From contig JALOSD010000011.1 in NCBI GenBank assembly GCA_025458585.1, positions 1 to 20,751 of the forward strand: a stretch of 20,751 nt of DNA, read 5' to 3'. Below are positions 1 through 6,561 of this stretch, piece after piece. This DNA comes from Burkholderiaceae bacterium. Lineage in GTDB: Bacteria > Pseudomonadota > Gammaproteobacteria > Burkholderiales > Burkholderiaceae_C. Numbering within the stretch: position 1 is the stretch's first letter; each line of letters opens with the position of its first letter. The notes under the pieces are model-generated. The model was not told where the DNA came from, did not search any database, and saw nothing but the letters and a program-made list of their open reading frames with translations. Position numbers and translations under genes: made by a program.

Positions 1-9
1 GCGCGCCGC

Positions 10-15
10 TATCAT
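10..15 (+). promoter_or_regulatory. Candidate -10 hexamer upstream of ilvA
   Basis: TATCAT matches TATAAT at five of six positions and is an AT-rich island in very GC-rich sequence, 45 bp before the ilvA ATG. The -35 region would lie outside the window, so this is only a suggestion. No clear Shine-Dalgarno sequence precedes the ATG at 61. Confidence 0.3.
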
Positions 16-60
16 CGCGGCCCCTGCCGCGGCTCGCCCGGCGCCCCGAACGGCTTCCCC

Positions 61-1602
61 ATGCCCGGTGCTTCCCGCGCCCGTGCCGCCGGCACGCACG
101 ACTACCTGCGACGCATCCTCACCGCCCGGGTCTACGACGTGGCGATCGAGTCGGCGCTCGAGCCGGCGCGCTCGCTGTCGAAGCGGCTGGGCAACACCGT
201 GCTGCTCAAGCGCGAGGACCAGCAGCCGGTGTTCAGCTTCAAGCTGCGCGGCTCGTACAACAAGATGGCGCGCCTGAACGCCGAGCAGCTCGCGCGCGGC
301 GTCATCTGCGCGTCGGCGGGCAACCACGCGCAGGGCGTCGCGCTCGCGGCCAAGCGGCTCGGCTGCCGCGCCGAGATCGTGATGCCGGTGACGACGCCGC
401 AACTGAAGATCAACGCGGTGCGCGCGCTCGGCGGCCACGTCGTGCTGCACGGCGACAGCTACTCCGACGCCTACGCGCACGCGCTCGAGCTCGAACGCGA
501 GCGCGGTCTGACGTTCGTGCACCCGTTCGACGACCCCGACGTGATCGCCGGCCAGGGCACGATCGCGATGGAAATCCTGCGCCAGCACCAGGGCCCGCTC
601 GACGCGATCTTCGTCGCGATCGGCGGCGGCGGCCTCGCCGCCGGGGTGGCCGCCTACGTGAAGGCGGTGCGCCCGGAGATCCGCGTGATCGGCGTGCAGA
701 TGACCGACTCCGACGCGATGCTGCGCTCGGTGCGCGCCGGCAAGCGCGTCGCGCTGCACGACGTCGGGCTGTTCTCCGACGGCACCGCGGTCAAGCTCGT
801 CGGCGAGGAGACGTTCCGTCTCGTGCGCGAGCTCGTCGACGACTTCGTCGTCGTCGACACCGACGCCGTGTGCGCCGCCATCAAGGACATCTTCGAGGAC
901 ACGCGCGGCATCGTCGAGCCCGCGGGCGCGCTCGGCGTCGCGGCGATCAAGCAGCACGTCGAACGCACCGGGGCGAAGGGGCAGACCTTCGTCTCGATCA
1001 CGTGCGGCGCGAACATGAACTTCGACCGCCTGCGCTTCGTCGCCGAGCGCGCCGAGGTCGGCGAGCAGCGCGAGGCGCTGTTCGCGGTGACGATCCCCGA
1101 GGAGCGCGGCTCGTTCAAGCGCTTCTGCGCGCTCGTCGGACCGCGCAACGTCACCGAGTTCAACTACCGCATCAGCGACGAGAAGGTCGCGCACGTGTTC
1201 GTCGGCGTTGCCACGCACAAGCGCGGCGAGGCCGGGCAGATCGCGCAGAACTTCGAGCGCCACGGCTTCGCCACCGTGAACCTCACCGACGACGAACTCG
1301 CGAAGCTGCACATCCGGCACATGGTCGGCGGGCGCTCGGAGCTCGCGCGCGACGAGCGCCTGTTCCGCTTCGTGTTTCCCGAGCGGCCCGGCGCGCTGAT
1401 GAAGTTCCTCGCCGCGATGCACCCGGAGTGGAACATCAGCCTGTTCCACTACCGCAACCAGGGCGCCGATTACGGGCGCATCCTGGTGGGCATCCAGGTG
1501 CCGCGCGGCGACCGGCGCGCGCTGCGCGAGTTCCTCGACGCGCTCGGCTACCCCTACGCCGACGAGACCGACAACCCCGTGTATCGGCTGTTCCTGCGCT
1601 GA
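61..1602 (+). CDS. ilvA: Threonine ammonia-lyase, biosynthetic (long form)
   Basis: PLP-dependent threonine deaminase, which converts L-threonine to 2-oxobutanoate and ammonia, the first committed step of isoleucine synthesis; cytosolic. The 513 residues match the usual length of the long, allosteric form. The N-terminal fold-type II PLP domain covers about residues 10-320. It carries the PLP lysine K61 in SFKLRGSYNK and the glycine-rich phosphate-binding loop GGGGLAAG at 188-195. Two ACT-like regulatory domains follow, about 335-420 and 425-505 (the second around FVFPERPGALMKFL), so isoleucine feedback inhibition is expected from the family. The ATG at 61 leaves a leader of roughly 10 residues before the conserved DYLRRILTARVYDVA block. 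This is slightly longer than in relatives, but no better downstream start is seen. It is followed 24 nt later by the CobT-like gene on the same strand. Confidence 0.96.
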   Translation: MPGASRARAAGTHDYLRRILTARVYDVAIESALEPARSLSKRLGNTVLLKREDQQPVFSFKLRGSYNKMARLNAEQLARGVICASAGNHAQGVALAAKRLGCRAEIVMPVTTPQLKINAVRALGGHVVLHGDSYSDAYAHALELERERGLTFVHPFDDPDVIAGQGTIAMEILRQHQGPLDAIFVAIGGGGLAAGVAAYVKAVRPEIRVIGVQMTDSDAMLRSVRAGKRVALHDVGLFSDGTAVKLVGEETFRLVRELVDDFVVVDTDAVCAAIKDIFEDTRGIVEPAGALGVAAIKQHVERTGAKGQTFVSITCGANMNFDRLRFVAERAEVGEQREALFAVTIPEERGSFKRFCALVGPRNVTEFNYRISDEKVAHVFVGVATHKRGEAGQIAQNFERHGFATVNLTDDELAKLHIRHMVGGRSELARDERLFRFVFPERPGALMKFLAAMHPEWNISLFHYRNQGADYGRILVGIQVPRGDRRALREFLDALGYPYADETDNPVYRLFLR

Positions 1603-1613
1603 GAGGCGCTCCG

Positions 1614-1619
1614 TACACT
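1614..1619 (+). promoter_or_regulatory. Candidate -10 hexamer, possible leaderless start of the CobT-like gene
   Basis: TACACT (four of six matches to TATAAT) ends 7 nt before the ATG at 1627, and no Shine-Dalgarno sequence lies between. If used, transcription would begin at or next to the start codon. The spacing matches that seen before gspC, the 5'-nucleotidase and the Crp-family gene. Confidence 0.35.
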
Positions 1620-1626
1620 GGCCGCC

Positions 1627-2700
1627 ATGCCGGCTGAACGCTCGCTCATCGCCCCGACGTCTAACCCGCTGCTCGAGCACGCGCTGCGCGAGACGCTGCG
1701 CCGCCGCAGCCTCACGTGCGGCAGCTTCGGCGAGCTCGAGCCGCTCGCGGTGCGGCTCGGCCTGCTGCAGAACACGCTCAGGCCGCGGTTGCGCGACCCG
1801 CACGTGCTGCTGTTCGCGAGCGACCACGGCCTCGTCGTCGACGTGCTCGACGCCCCGCGGCGCAGCACCGGCGACCTCGTGCGCCAGGTGCTCGACGGGC
1901 AGGCGCCGCTCGCGGTGTTCGCGCGCCTGAACGGGATGGCGCTTCGCGTCGTCGACGCCGGCGTCGCCGAGCCGCTGCCGCGCCACGAGCACCTGCTCGT
2001 GCGCAAGATCGCGCACGGCACGCGCAACGTGCGCGTGCACGCGGCGATGAGCGTCGAGCAGGCGCACGCGGCGATCCGCGCCGGCATGGAAATCGCCGAG
2101 GGCGTGCGTGGCAACGCGGTAGCCTGCGCCGGCGTCGGCGCCGGCGGCGACCTCAGCGCGGCCATGGTGCTGTCGCGGCTCGACAACTACCCGCTCGACG
2201 ACCTGCTTGCCGGCGACGACGACGGCGACGCCGAAGGCCACGGCGCGCGCGACCGCGCGCTCGCGGTGGCCACCGGCGCGCTCGCGCGCCACCGCCAGGC
2301 CACCGACCCGGTCGAGGTGCTCGCCGCGCTCGGCGGGTTCGAGATCGCGATGATGGCGGGGCTGATCCTCGGCGCCACGGCGAGGCGTCAGCTCGTGCTG
2401 ATCGACGGCATGGCCGCCTGCGCGGCGCTGCGCGTGGCGCGCTGCATCGCCTCGGCCGTCACGGACTACTGCCTGTTCTGCCGCAGCCACGGCGGGCGCA
2501 GCCTCGACCACGCGATGGCGCTGTTCCAGGCCTCGGCGCTGCTCGAGCTCGGGATGGACAGCATCGACGGCACCGGCGCGACGCTGTCGTGGCCGCTCGT
2601 GCGTGCCGCGGCCACGCTGCTGTCGGAGGTGGCCGACGAGGCGGATGACGGGCCGTCGCGCCACGGCGCCCTCGGCAGCCACGCGCCGTCGGCGACCTGA
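1627..2700 (+). CDS. cobT: CobT-family nicotinate-nucleotide:dimethylbenzimidazole phosphoribosyltransferase, divergent
   Basis: The 357 residues follow the CobT fold along most of their length. They include LLFASDHGL (usually AGDHGV), a KIAHGTRN block, the PVEVLAALGGFEIAMMAG block, LVLIDGMAACAAL, and a C-terminal LLELGMDSIDGTGATLSWPLVRAA. Canonical CobT transfers the phosphoribosyl of nicotinate mononucleotide to dimethylbenzimidazole, making the lower ligand of cobalamin. Two conserved sites differ here. The usual GEMGIGNT loop reads GVGAGGDL (Val170 in place of Glu). The GEGTGA motif that holds the catalytic glutamate reads DGTGA (Asp314). An Asp-rich insert, GDDDGDAEGH, lies near 196-205. 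No other cobalamin gene is nearby; ilvA is 24 nt upstream and gspC converges on it downstream. Family membership is firm. Enzymatic activity or the base substrate is uncertain, and a paralogue with another role is possible. Confidence 0.8.
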   Translation: MPAERSLIAPTSNPLLEHALRETLRRRSLTCGSFGELEPLAVRLGLLQNTLRPRLRDPHVLLFASDHGLVVDVLDAPRRSTGDLVRQVLDGQAPLAVFARLNGMALRVVDAGVAEPLPRHEHLLVRKIAHGTRNVRVHAAMSVEQAHAAIRAGMEIAEGVRGNAVACAGVGAGGDLSAAMVLSRLDNYPLDDLLAGDDDGDAEGHGARDRALAVATGALARHRQATDPVEVLAALGGFEIAMMAGLILGATARRQLVLIDGMAACAALRVARCIASAVTDYCLFCRSHGGRSLDHAMALFQASALLELGMDSIDGTGATLSWPLVRAAATLLSEVADEADDGPSRHGALGSHAPSAT

Positions 2701-2731
2701 TCGCGGGGCGCACCGTCGCGCGCCGGCGCAG

Positions 2732-2750
2732 CCGGGCTTCGACACCCCGG
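2732..2750 (-). terminator. Weak hairpin between the convergent CobT-like and gspC genes
   Basis: CCGGG at 2732-2736 pairs with CCCGG at 2746-2750 across a 9-nt loop. It fills the 50-bp gap between two convergent stop codons and abuts the gspC stop. There is no T-tract, so it is at best a weak, possibly bidirectional or Rho-assisted terminator. Confidence 0.25.
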
Positions 2751-3389
2751 TCAGGAGGCGTCGGGGCGGCCGCCGGTATCGCCGCCGTCGGGCAGGCTCT
2801 CGTCCTGGAGCTGCGGAGCCACCGCCGGCGGCGCTGCCATCGGCGGGCGCACGCCGGGCAGACCGAGCGCGCGCGGCATCGGCACGACGGCGGGCCGCGG
2901 CGGCGCTGCCGCCGACCCGGGCGGCGGCAGCGTGCCGGTGGCCGGCGGCGGCAGCGCAGGCAACTGAAGCTCGACGGCCGCCGGCCCGCCGAGCGGCCCG
3001 AGCGACGCACCGAAGGCGTGCACCGACTGCAGCACCGTCGCGCCGTCGACCGCCGAGCCGACGCGAAACGCCTTCGCCGGCGCGTCATCGACCGAGATCA
3101 GCGCGACGCCGTCGCGCTCGCGCGGCGAACGCGGCGCCACGACGCCGAGCAGCCGGAATCGCGACGCCTCCGCCTCGTCGACTTCGGCCTCCTGGTCGTC
3201 CTCCTCGACGGCCTGCGGCGCCGGGCGCCCGAGCACCGGCGTCCAGTCGGCGCGGCCCGACGGCGCGAAGGCGACGGTGCTCGCGTGCGGGGGCGCCGGC
3301 GGCGCGTCGACGGCGAGGCGAAGCAGCCAGAACACCGCGCTCGCCGCGACCGCGCTCCAGATCACGAAGGCCAGCAGGCGCCGCAACAT
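2751..3389 (-). CDS. gspC: Type II secretion system protein C, short form without PDZ domain
   Basis: Inner-membrane linker of the type II secretion system, joining the cytoplasmic-membrane platform to the secretin. The 212 residues show one N-terminal transmembrane helix (about 4-25), a linker with an acidic run at 62-74 (EEDDQEAEVDEAE), and the homology-region domain at about 76-143 (RFRLLGVVAP, VALISVDDAPAKAFRVG, VDGATVLQSV). A proline/alanine-rich tail of about 50 residues follows in place of the PDZ or coiled-coil domain found in the larger gammaproteobacterial GspC. The frame stays open upstream to 3677, but a start at 3389 places the membrane helix at the N-terminus, as the family requires, and avoids overlapping gspG. 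The gene diverges from gspG across 55 bp. Confidence 0.85.
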   Translation of the reverse strand: MLRRLLAFVIWSAVAASAVFWLLRLAVDAPPAPPHASTVAFAPSGRADWTPVLGRPAPQAVEEDDQEAEVDEAEASRFRLLGVVAPRSPRERDGVALISVDDAPAKAFRVGSAVDGATVLQSVHAFGASLGPLGGPAAVELQLPALPPPATGTLPPPGSAAAPPRPAVVPMPRALGLPGVRPPMAAPPAVAPQLQDESLPDGGDTGGRPDAS

Positions 3390-3395
3390 GCGGCG

Positions 3396-3403
3396 ATTAT
3401 GAT
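3396..3403. promoter_or_regulatory. Overlapping divergent -10 elements between gspC and gspG
   Basis: ATTATGAT reads TATGAT on the plus strand (3398-3403) and CATAAT on the minus strand (3401-3396). Each matches TATAAT at five of six positions. It is the only AT-rich segment in the 55-bp divergent gap. The plus-strand element would start transcripts about 35 nt before the gspG ATG. The minus-strand element would start at or beside the gspC ATG. No convincing -35 hexamers are seen. Confidence 0.45.
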
Positions 3404-3444
3404 CGGCCGCTTCCGCTGCTCCCGGCCCGAACGCCGTTCCGCCC

Positions 3445-3912
3445 ATGCCCGTGTCCTGCCGCGATCGCCTCGAGCGTGACATCTGCCTGCACGCGGCGCG
3501 CCGCCGCACGCGCGGCTTCACGCTGATCGAGCTGATGGTCGTGCTCGTGATCATCGGCGTGCTCGCCGCGCTGATCGTGCCGAACGTGCTCGACCGCGCC
3601 GACGACGCGCGGGTCACCGCAGCGCGCACCGACGTCAACAACCTGATGCAGGCGCTGAAACTGTATCGCCTCGACAACCAGCGCTACCCGAGCGGCGAGC
3701 AGGGCCTCGAGGCGCTGGTGCGCAGGCCGACGACCGGCGTGATCCCGCCGAACTGGAAGCCGTACCTCGACAAGCTGCCGAACGACCCGTGGGGCCGCCC
3801 GTACCAGTACCTGAACCCCGGCGTGCGCGGCGAGATCGACGTCTTCAGCTACGGCGCCGACGGCCAGCCGGGCGGCGAAGGCAACGACGCCGACATCGGC
3901 TCCTGGCAGTAG
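3445..3912 (+). CDS. gspG: Type II secretion system major pseudopilin GspG
   Basis: Main subunit of the periplasmic pseudopilus that pushes substrates through the secretin. The 155-residue precursor has a prepilin peptidase site after Gly24 (RG / FTLIELMVVL). Glu at mature position 5 and the hydrophobic N-terminal helix are present. The C-terminal half has the family hallmarks NLMQALKLYRLDNQRYPS, NDPWGRPYQYLNPG and an Asp-rich calcium-binding end (SYGADGQPGGEGNDADIGSW). The 24-residue leader is long, but no internal ATG gives a shorter one; a GTG at 3451 is the only nearby alternative. It is the first gene of the plus-strand gsp run and lies 17 nt before gspH. Confidence 0.96.
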   Translation: MPVSCRDRLERDICLHAARRRTRGFTLIELMVVLVIIGVLAALIVPNVLDRADDARVTAARTDVNNLMQALKLYRLDNQRYPSGEQGLEALVRRPTTGVIPPNWKPYLDKLPNDPWGRPYQYLNPGVRGEIDVFSYGADGQPGGEGNDADIGSWQ

Positions 3913-3929
3913 CTGCCCGCCGCGCGCCG

Positions 3930-4388
3930 ATGGACCGCCACCGCCCGCCCCGCGCCGGCGGGTTCACGATGGTCGAGCTGCTGGTCGTGATCGCGCTGAT
4001 CGCGATCGCCGCCGGCGCCGTCAGCCTGGCGTTGCGCGACGGCGGGGCCGGCCGGCTCGAGCGCGAGGGCGCGCGGCTGGCGGCACTGCTCGAGGCGGCG
4101 CGCGCCGAGGCCCGGGCGTCGGGCCTGACGGTGTCGTTCGAACTCGCGCCGGCGAACGCCGCCGACGGCGCGAACTTCCGCTTCGTCGGCCTGCCGCCGT
4201 CGTCGCGGCTGCCCGAGCGCTGGCTCGACGACGAGGTCGGCGCCGAGATCGTCGGCGCGCGCGCCCTGTTGCTCGGCCCCGAGCCGCTGGTGCCGGCGCA
4301 GCGCATCGTGCTGCGCCTGGGCGACCAGCGCCTGGTGCTCGCCACCGACGGGCTGGCGCCGTTCGCGCCCGTGGCCGGAGAGATGTGA
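3930..4388 (+). CDS. gspH: Type II secretion system minor pseudopilin GspH
   Basis: Minor pseudopilin of the pseudopilus tip or shaft. The 152-residue precursor has a short leader (MDRHRPPRAGG), cleavage after Gly11, then FTMVELLVVIALIAIAAG with Glu at mature position 5 and one hydrophobic helix. The body is a typical low-conservation GspH beta domain ending in VLATDGLAPFAP. The ATG at 3930 places the cleavage motif right after a short basic leader; upstream sequence in frame is unrelated. The stop codon overlaps the gspI start as TGATG. Confidence 0.9.
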   Translation: MDRHRPPRAGGFTMVELLVVIALIAIAAGAVSLALRDGGAGRLEREGARLAALLEAARAEARASGLTVSFELAPANAADGANFRFVGLPPSSRLPERWLDDEVGAEIVGARALLLGPEPLVPAQRIVLRLGDQRLVLATDGLAPFAPVAGEM

Positions 4389-4786
4389 TGCAGGCCGTGG
4401 CGCCCGCCCCGCGGCGGCGCAGACGCCAGGCCGCCGGCCGCGGCTTCACGCTCGTCGAGGTGCTCGTCGCCGCGGCGATCGTCGCCGTCGCGCTGGGCGC
4501 CGGCCTGAACGCGGCCGGCGCGCTGACCAACAACACGCAGCGGCTGATCGACGTCACCGCCGCGCAGTGGTGCGCCGACAACCAGCTGACCGAGCTGCGG
4601 CTGACGCGCCAGTTCCCCGGCACCGGCGACATCGCGTTCGGCTGCGAGCAGCTCGGCCGCGCGTACAGCGGCACGCTCGAGGTGCGGCCGACGCCGAACC
4701 CGAACTTCCGGCGCGTCGACGCGCGCATCGCCGACGACAGCGGGCAGCCGCTGCTGACGCTGTCCACCGTGCTAGGCAGGTACTGA
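4388..4786 (+). CDS. gspI: Type II secretion system minor pseudopilin GspI
   Basis: Minor pseudopilin that with GspJ and GspK forms the tip complex initiating pseudopilus assembly. The 132-residue precursor has a very basic leader (run RRRRR at 9-13), a cleavage site after Gly19, and FTLVEVLVAAAIVAVALGAG with Glu at mature position 5. The family pattern NNTQRLID..AAQWCADNQLTELRL follows. The ATG at 4388 shares one base with the gspH stop (TGATG); a GTG at 4385 would add one residue. It ends in another TGATG overlap with gspJ. Confidence 0.93.
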   Translation: MQAVAPAPRRRRRQAAGRGFTLVEVLVAAAIVAVALGAGLNAAGALTNNTQRLIDVTAAQWCADNQLTELRLTRQFPGTGDIAFGCEQLGRAYSGTLEVRPTPNPNFRRVDARIADDSGQPLLTLSTVLGRY

Positions 4787-5490
4787 TGCGTCACGCCCGC
4801 AGCGCCTGCGGCCGTGCCCCTCGGCGGGGCGCCGGTTTCACGCTCGTCGAGGTGCTCGTCGCGCTCGTGGCGATGTCGGTGCTCGCCGCGCTGGCGTGGC
4901 GCGGCATCGACGGCGTGGCTCGCGCGCGCGAGACGAACGCCGCGCAGATGGAGCGCACGCTGCGCGTCAACGCCGTCGTCGCCCAGTGGGCGATCGACCT
5001 GCAGCAGCTGCGCGACACCGGCACGGTGCCCGCGATCGCGTTCGACGGTGCGTCGCTGCGGCTGGTGCGCGAGGCCGGCGACGGCGTGCAGATCGTCGTC
5101 TGGTCGCTGCGCGGCAAGGCCTGGACGCGCTGGAGCGGGCCGGTCGTCACGCGCGTCGATGCCCTGCAGGAGAGCTGGCTGCGCAGCCAGCAGCTGCTCG
5201 GCAACGAGCCGAACCAGCTGCGCGCGCTCGAGGGCGTCGAGGGCGTGCAGGTGTACTTCTTCCGCCGCGGCGCCTGGAGCAACGCGCAATCGAGCGGCGA
5301 CGTCGCCGACGCCCCGCCGCCGCCCGCGCAGCAGCCGGGCTCGGCGCCGGCAGACGGCGGGGGCAACGCGCCGGCGCAGGCGGAGGAGCTGCCCGCCGGC
5401 GTGCGGCTCGTGCTCGCGTTCGACGGCTCGGGCGGGCTCATCGGCACGCTGACGCGCGACGTCGCGCTCGGCCCGCAGACGCAGCCATGA
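4786..5490 (+). CDS. gspJ: Type II secretion system minor pseudopilin GspJ
   Basis: Tip pseudopilin. The 234-residue precursor has cleavage after Gly17 (GAG / FTLVEVLVAL), with Glu at mature position 5. The body matches GspJ: ARARETNAAQMERTLR, an AQWAIDLQQL block and SLRLVREAGDG. A low-complexity proline/glycine/alanine insert of about 35 residues (around PPPPAQQPGSAPADGGG) interrupts the C-terminal domain before AGVRLVLAFDGSGG. The start is set by the TGATG overlap with gspI; the stop overlaps gspK as ATGA. Confidence 0.93.
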   Translation: MRHARSACGRAPRRGAGFTLVEVLVALVAMSVLAALAWRGIDGVARARETNAAQMERTLRVNAVVAQWAIDLQQLRDTGTVPAIAFDGASLRLVREAGDGVQIVVWSLRGKAWTRWSGPVVTRVDALQESWLRSQQLLGNEPNQLRALEGVEGVQVYFFRRGAWSNAQSSGDVADAPPPPAQQPGSAPADGGGNAPAQAEELPAGVRLVLAFDGSGGLIGTLTRDVALGPQTQP

Positions 5491-6431
5491 ACGCCGCCGC
5501 CCTCTCCCGTCGTCAGCGCGGCGCCGCCCTGCTGGTGGCGATGGTCATCCTGACGCTCGTCGCGACGCTCGCCGCCGGCATGGTGTGGCAGCAGTGGCGC
5601 GCGATCGAGGTCGAGAGCGCCGAGCGCGCGCGGGCGCAGGCGGCGTGGATCCTGAACGGCGCGCACGACTGGGCGCGGCTGATCCTGCGCGAGGACTCGC
5701 GCACGCCCGGCGTCGACCACCTCGGCGAGCCGTGGGCCGTGCCGCTGGCCGAGGCGCGGCTGTCGACGTTCCTCGCCGCCGACCGCAGCAACACCACCGA
5801 CGAGGGCCCCGAGGCCTTCCTGTCGGGCAGCATCGCCGACGCGCAGGCCAGCTACAACCTGCGCAACCTCGTCGACCAGGAGGGCAAGCTCGACGCGAAG
5901 CAGCTGCGCGTGCTCGAGCGCCTGTGCGACAGCGCCGGCCTGCCCTCGGGCGTCGCCACCCGGCTCGGCGAGGGGCTCGCCGAGGCCTGGGCGATGACCG
6001 ACGGCAACGCGCCGCTGCCGCCGGCGCGACTGGCCGACCTGCGCTGGCTCGGCCTCGACGCGGCCTCGATCGAGCGGCTGGCGCCCTGGGTCGTGCTGCT
6101 GCCGGTGCCGACGCCGGTCAACCTGAACACCGCACCGCGCGAGGTGATCGCGGCGGTCGTCGAGGGCCTAGACGCCGGCTCGGCCGAGCGCCTCGCGCAG
6201 GCGCGCGAGCGCCAGCCGTTCCGCTCGATCGAACAGGCGAAGGCTCAGCTCGGCGCCGACAGCGACGTCAAGTTCGAAGGCGTCGCCGTCGCCACGAACT
6301 TCTTCGAGGTGCGCGGGCGCATCCGCCTCGGCGAGCGCGTGCTCGAGGAACGCTCGCTCGTGCAGCGCGTCAATCGCGACATCGTCACGCTGCAGCGCGA
6401 ACGTGTCAGCCTCGACGCACGCCGGCCCTGA
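5487..6431 (+). CDS. gspK: Type II secretion system minor pseudopilin GspK
   Basis: Large tip pseudopilin that caps the pseudopilus. The 314-residue precursor has cleavage after Gly12 (RG / AALLVAMVILTL). Unlike the other four pseudopilins it lacks Glu at mature position 5 (Val here), which is normal for GspK. Large alpha-helical insert features are visible: SIADAQASYNLRNLV, a LCDSAGL helix and the helix-hairpin-helix-like VNLNTAPREVIAAVVEGL. The start overlaps the gspJ stop (ATGA). It is followed by the only sizeable gap in the operon, 130 bp to gspL. Confidence 0.94.
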   Translation: MNAAALSRRQRGAALLVAMVILTLVATLAAGMVWQQWRAIEVESAERARAQAAWILNGAHDWARLILREDSRTPGVDHLGEPWAVPLAEARLSTFLAADRSNTTDEGPEAFLSGSIADAQASYNLRNLVDQEGKLDAKQLRVLERLCDSAGLPSGVATRLGEGLAEAWAMTDGNAPLPPARLADLRWLGLDAASIERLAPWVVLLPVPTPVNLNTAPREVIAAVVEGLDAGSAERLAQARERQPFRSIEQAKAQLGADSDVKFEGVAVATNFFEVRGRIRLGERVLEERSLVQRVNRDIVTLQRERVSLDARRP

Positions 6432-6457
6432 TGGCGGGGCGGCGACCGTCACGGCGC

Positions 6458-6486
6458 CGGCCGGTGCCCGGGGTATGCTCCGGCCG
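6458..6486 (+). other. Hairpin and -10-like sequence in the gspK-gspL gap
   Basis: CGGCCGG (6458-6464) pairs perfectly with CCGGCCG (6480-6486) around a 15-nt loop that itself contains TATGCT (6474-6479), a -10-like hexamer. It lies in the 130-bp gap 6432-6561. It could be an attenuator, an RNA-processing site or an internal promoter. No T-tract follows and no -35 is evident. The rest of the gap (around 6507-6550) is noticeably less GC-rich, and no Shine-Dalgarno sequence precedes gspL. Confidence 0.25.
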
Positions 6487-6561
6487 CGGTCCAACAGGGC
6501 CAGCCAAGTCCCTGATTTCGTTGGTTCTGCGATCCGGCGTGGGCATTAGCCTCGATCCTCG

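Noticed and set aside
3390..3677. Upstream extension of gspC on the minus strand to 3677
   Set aside because: It would run across gspG on the other strand and bury the N-terminal membrane helix about 100 residues inside the protein.
5487..5560. Loss of Glu at mature position 5 in GspK as a defect
   Set aside because: GspK normally lacks this glutamate, so it is a family trait and not damage.
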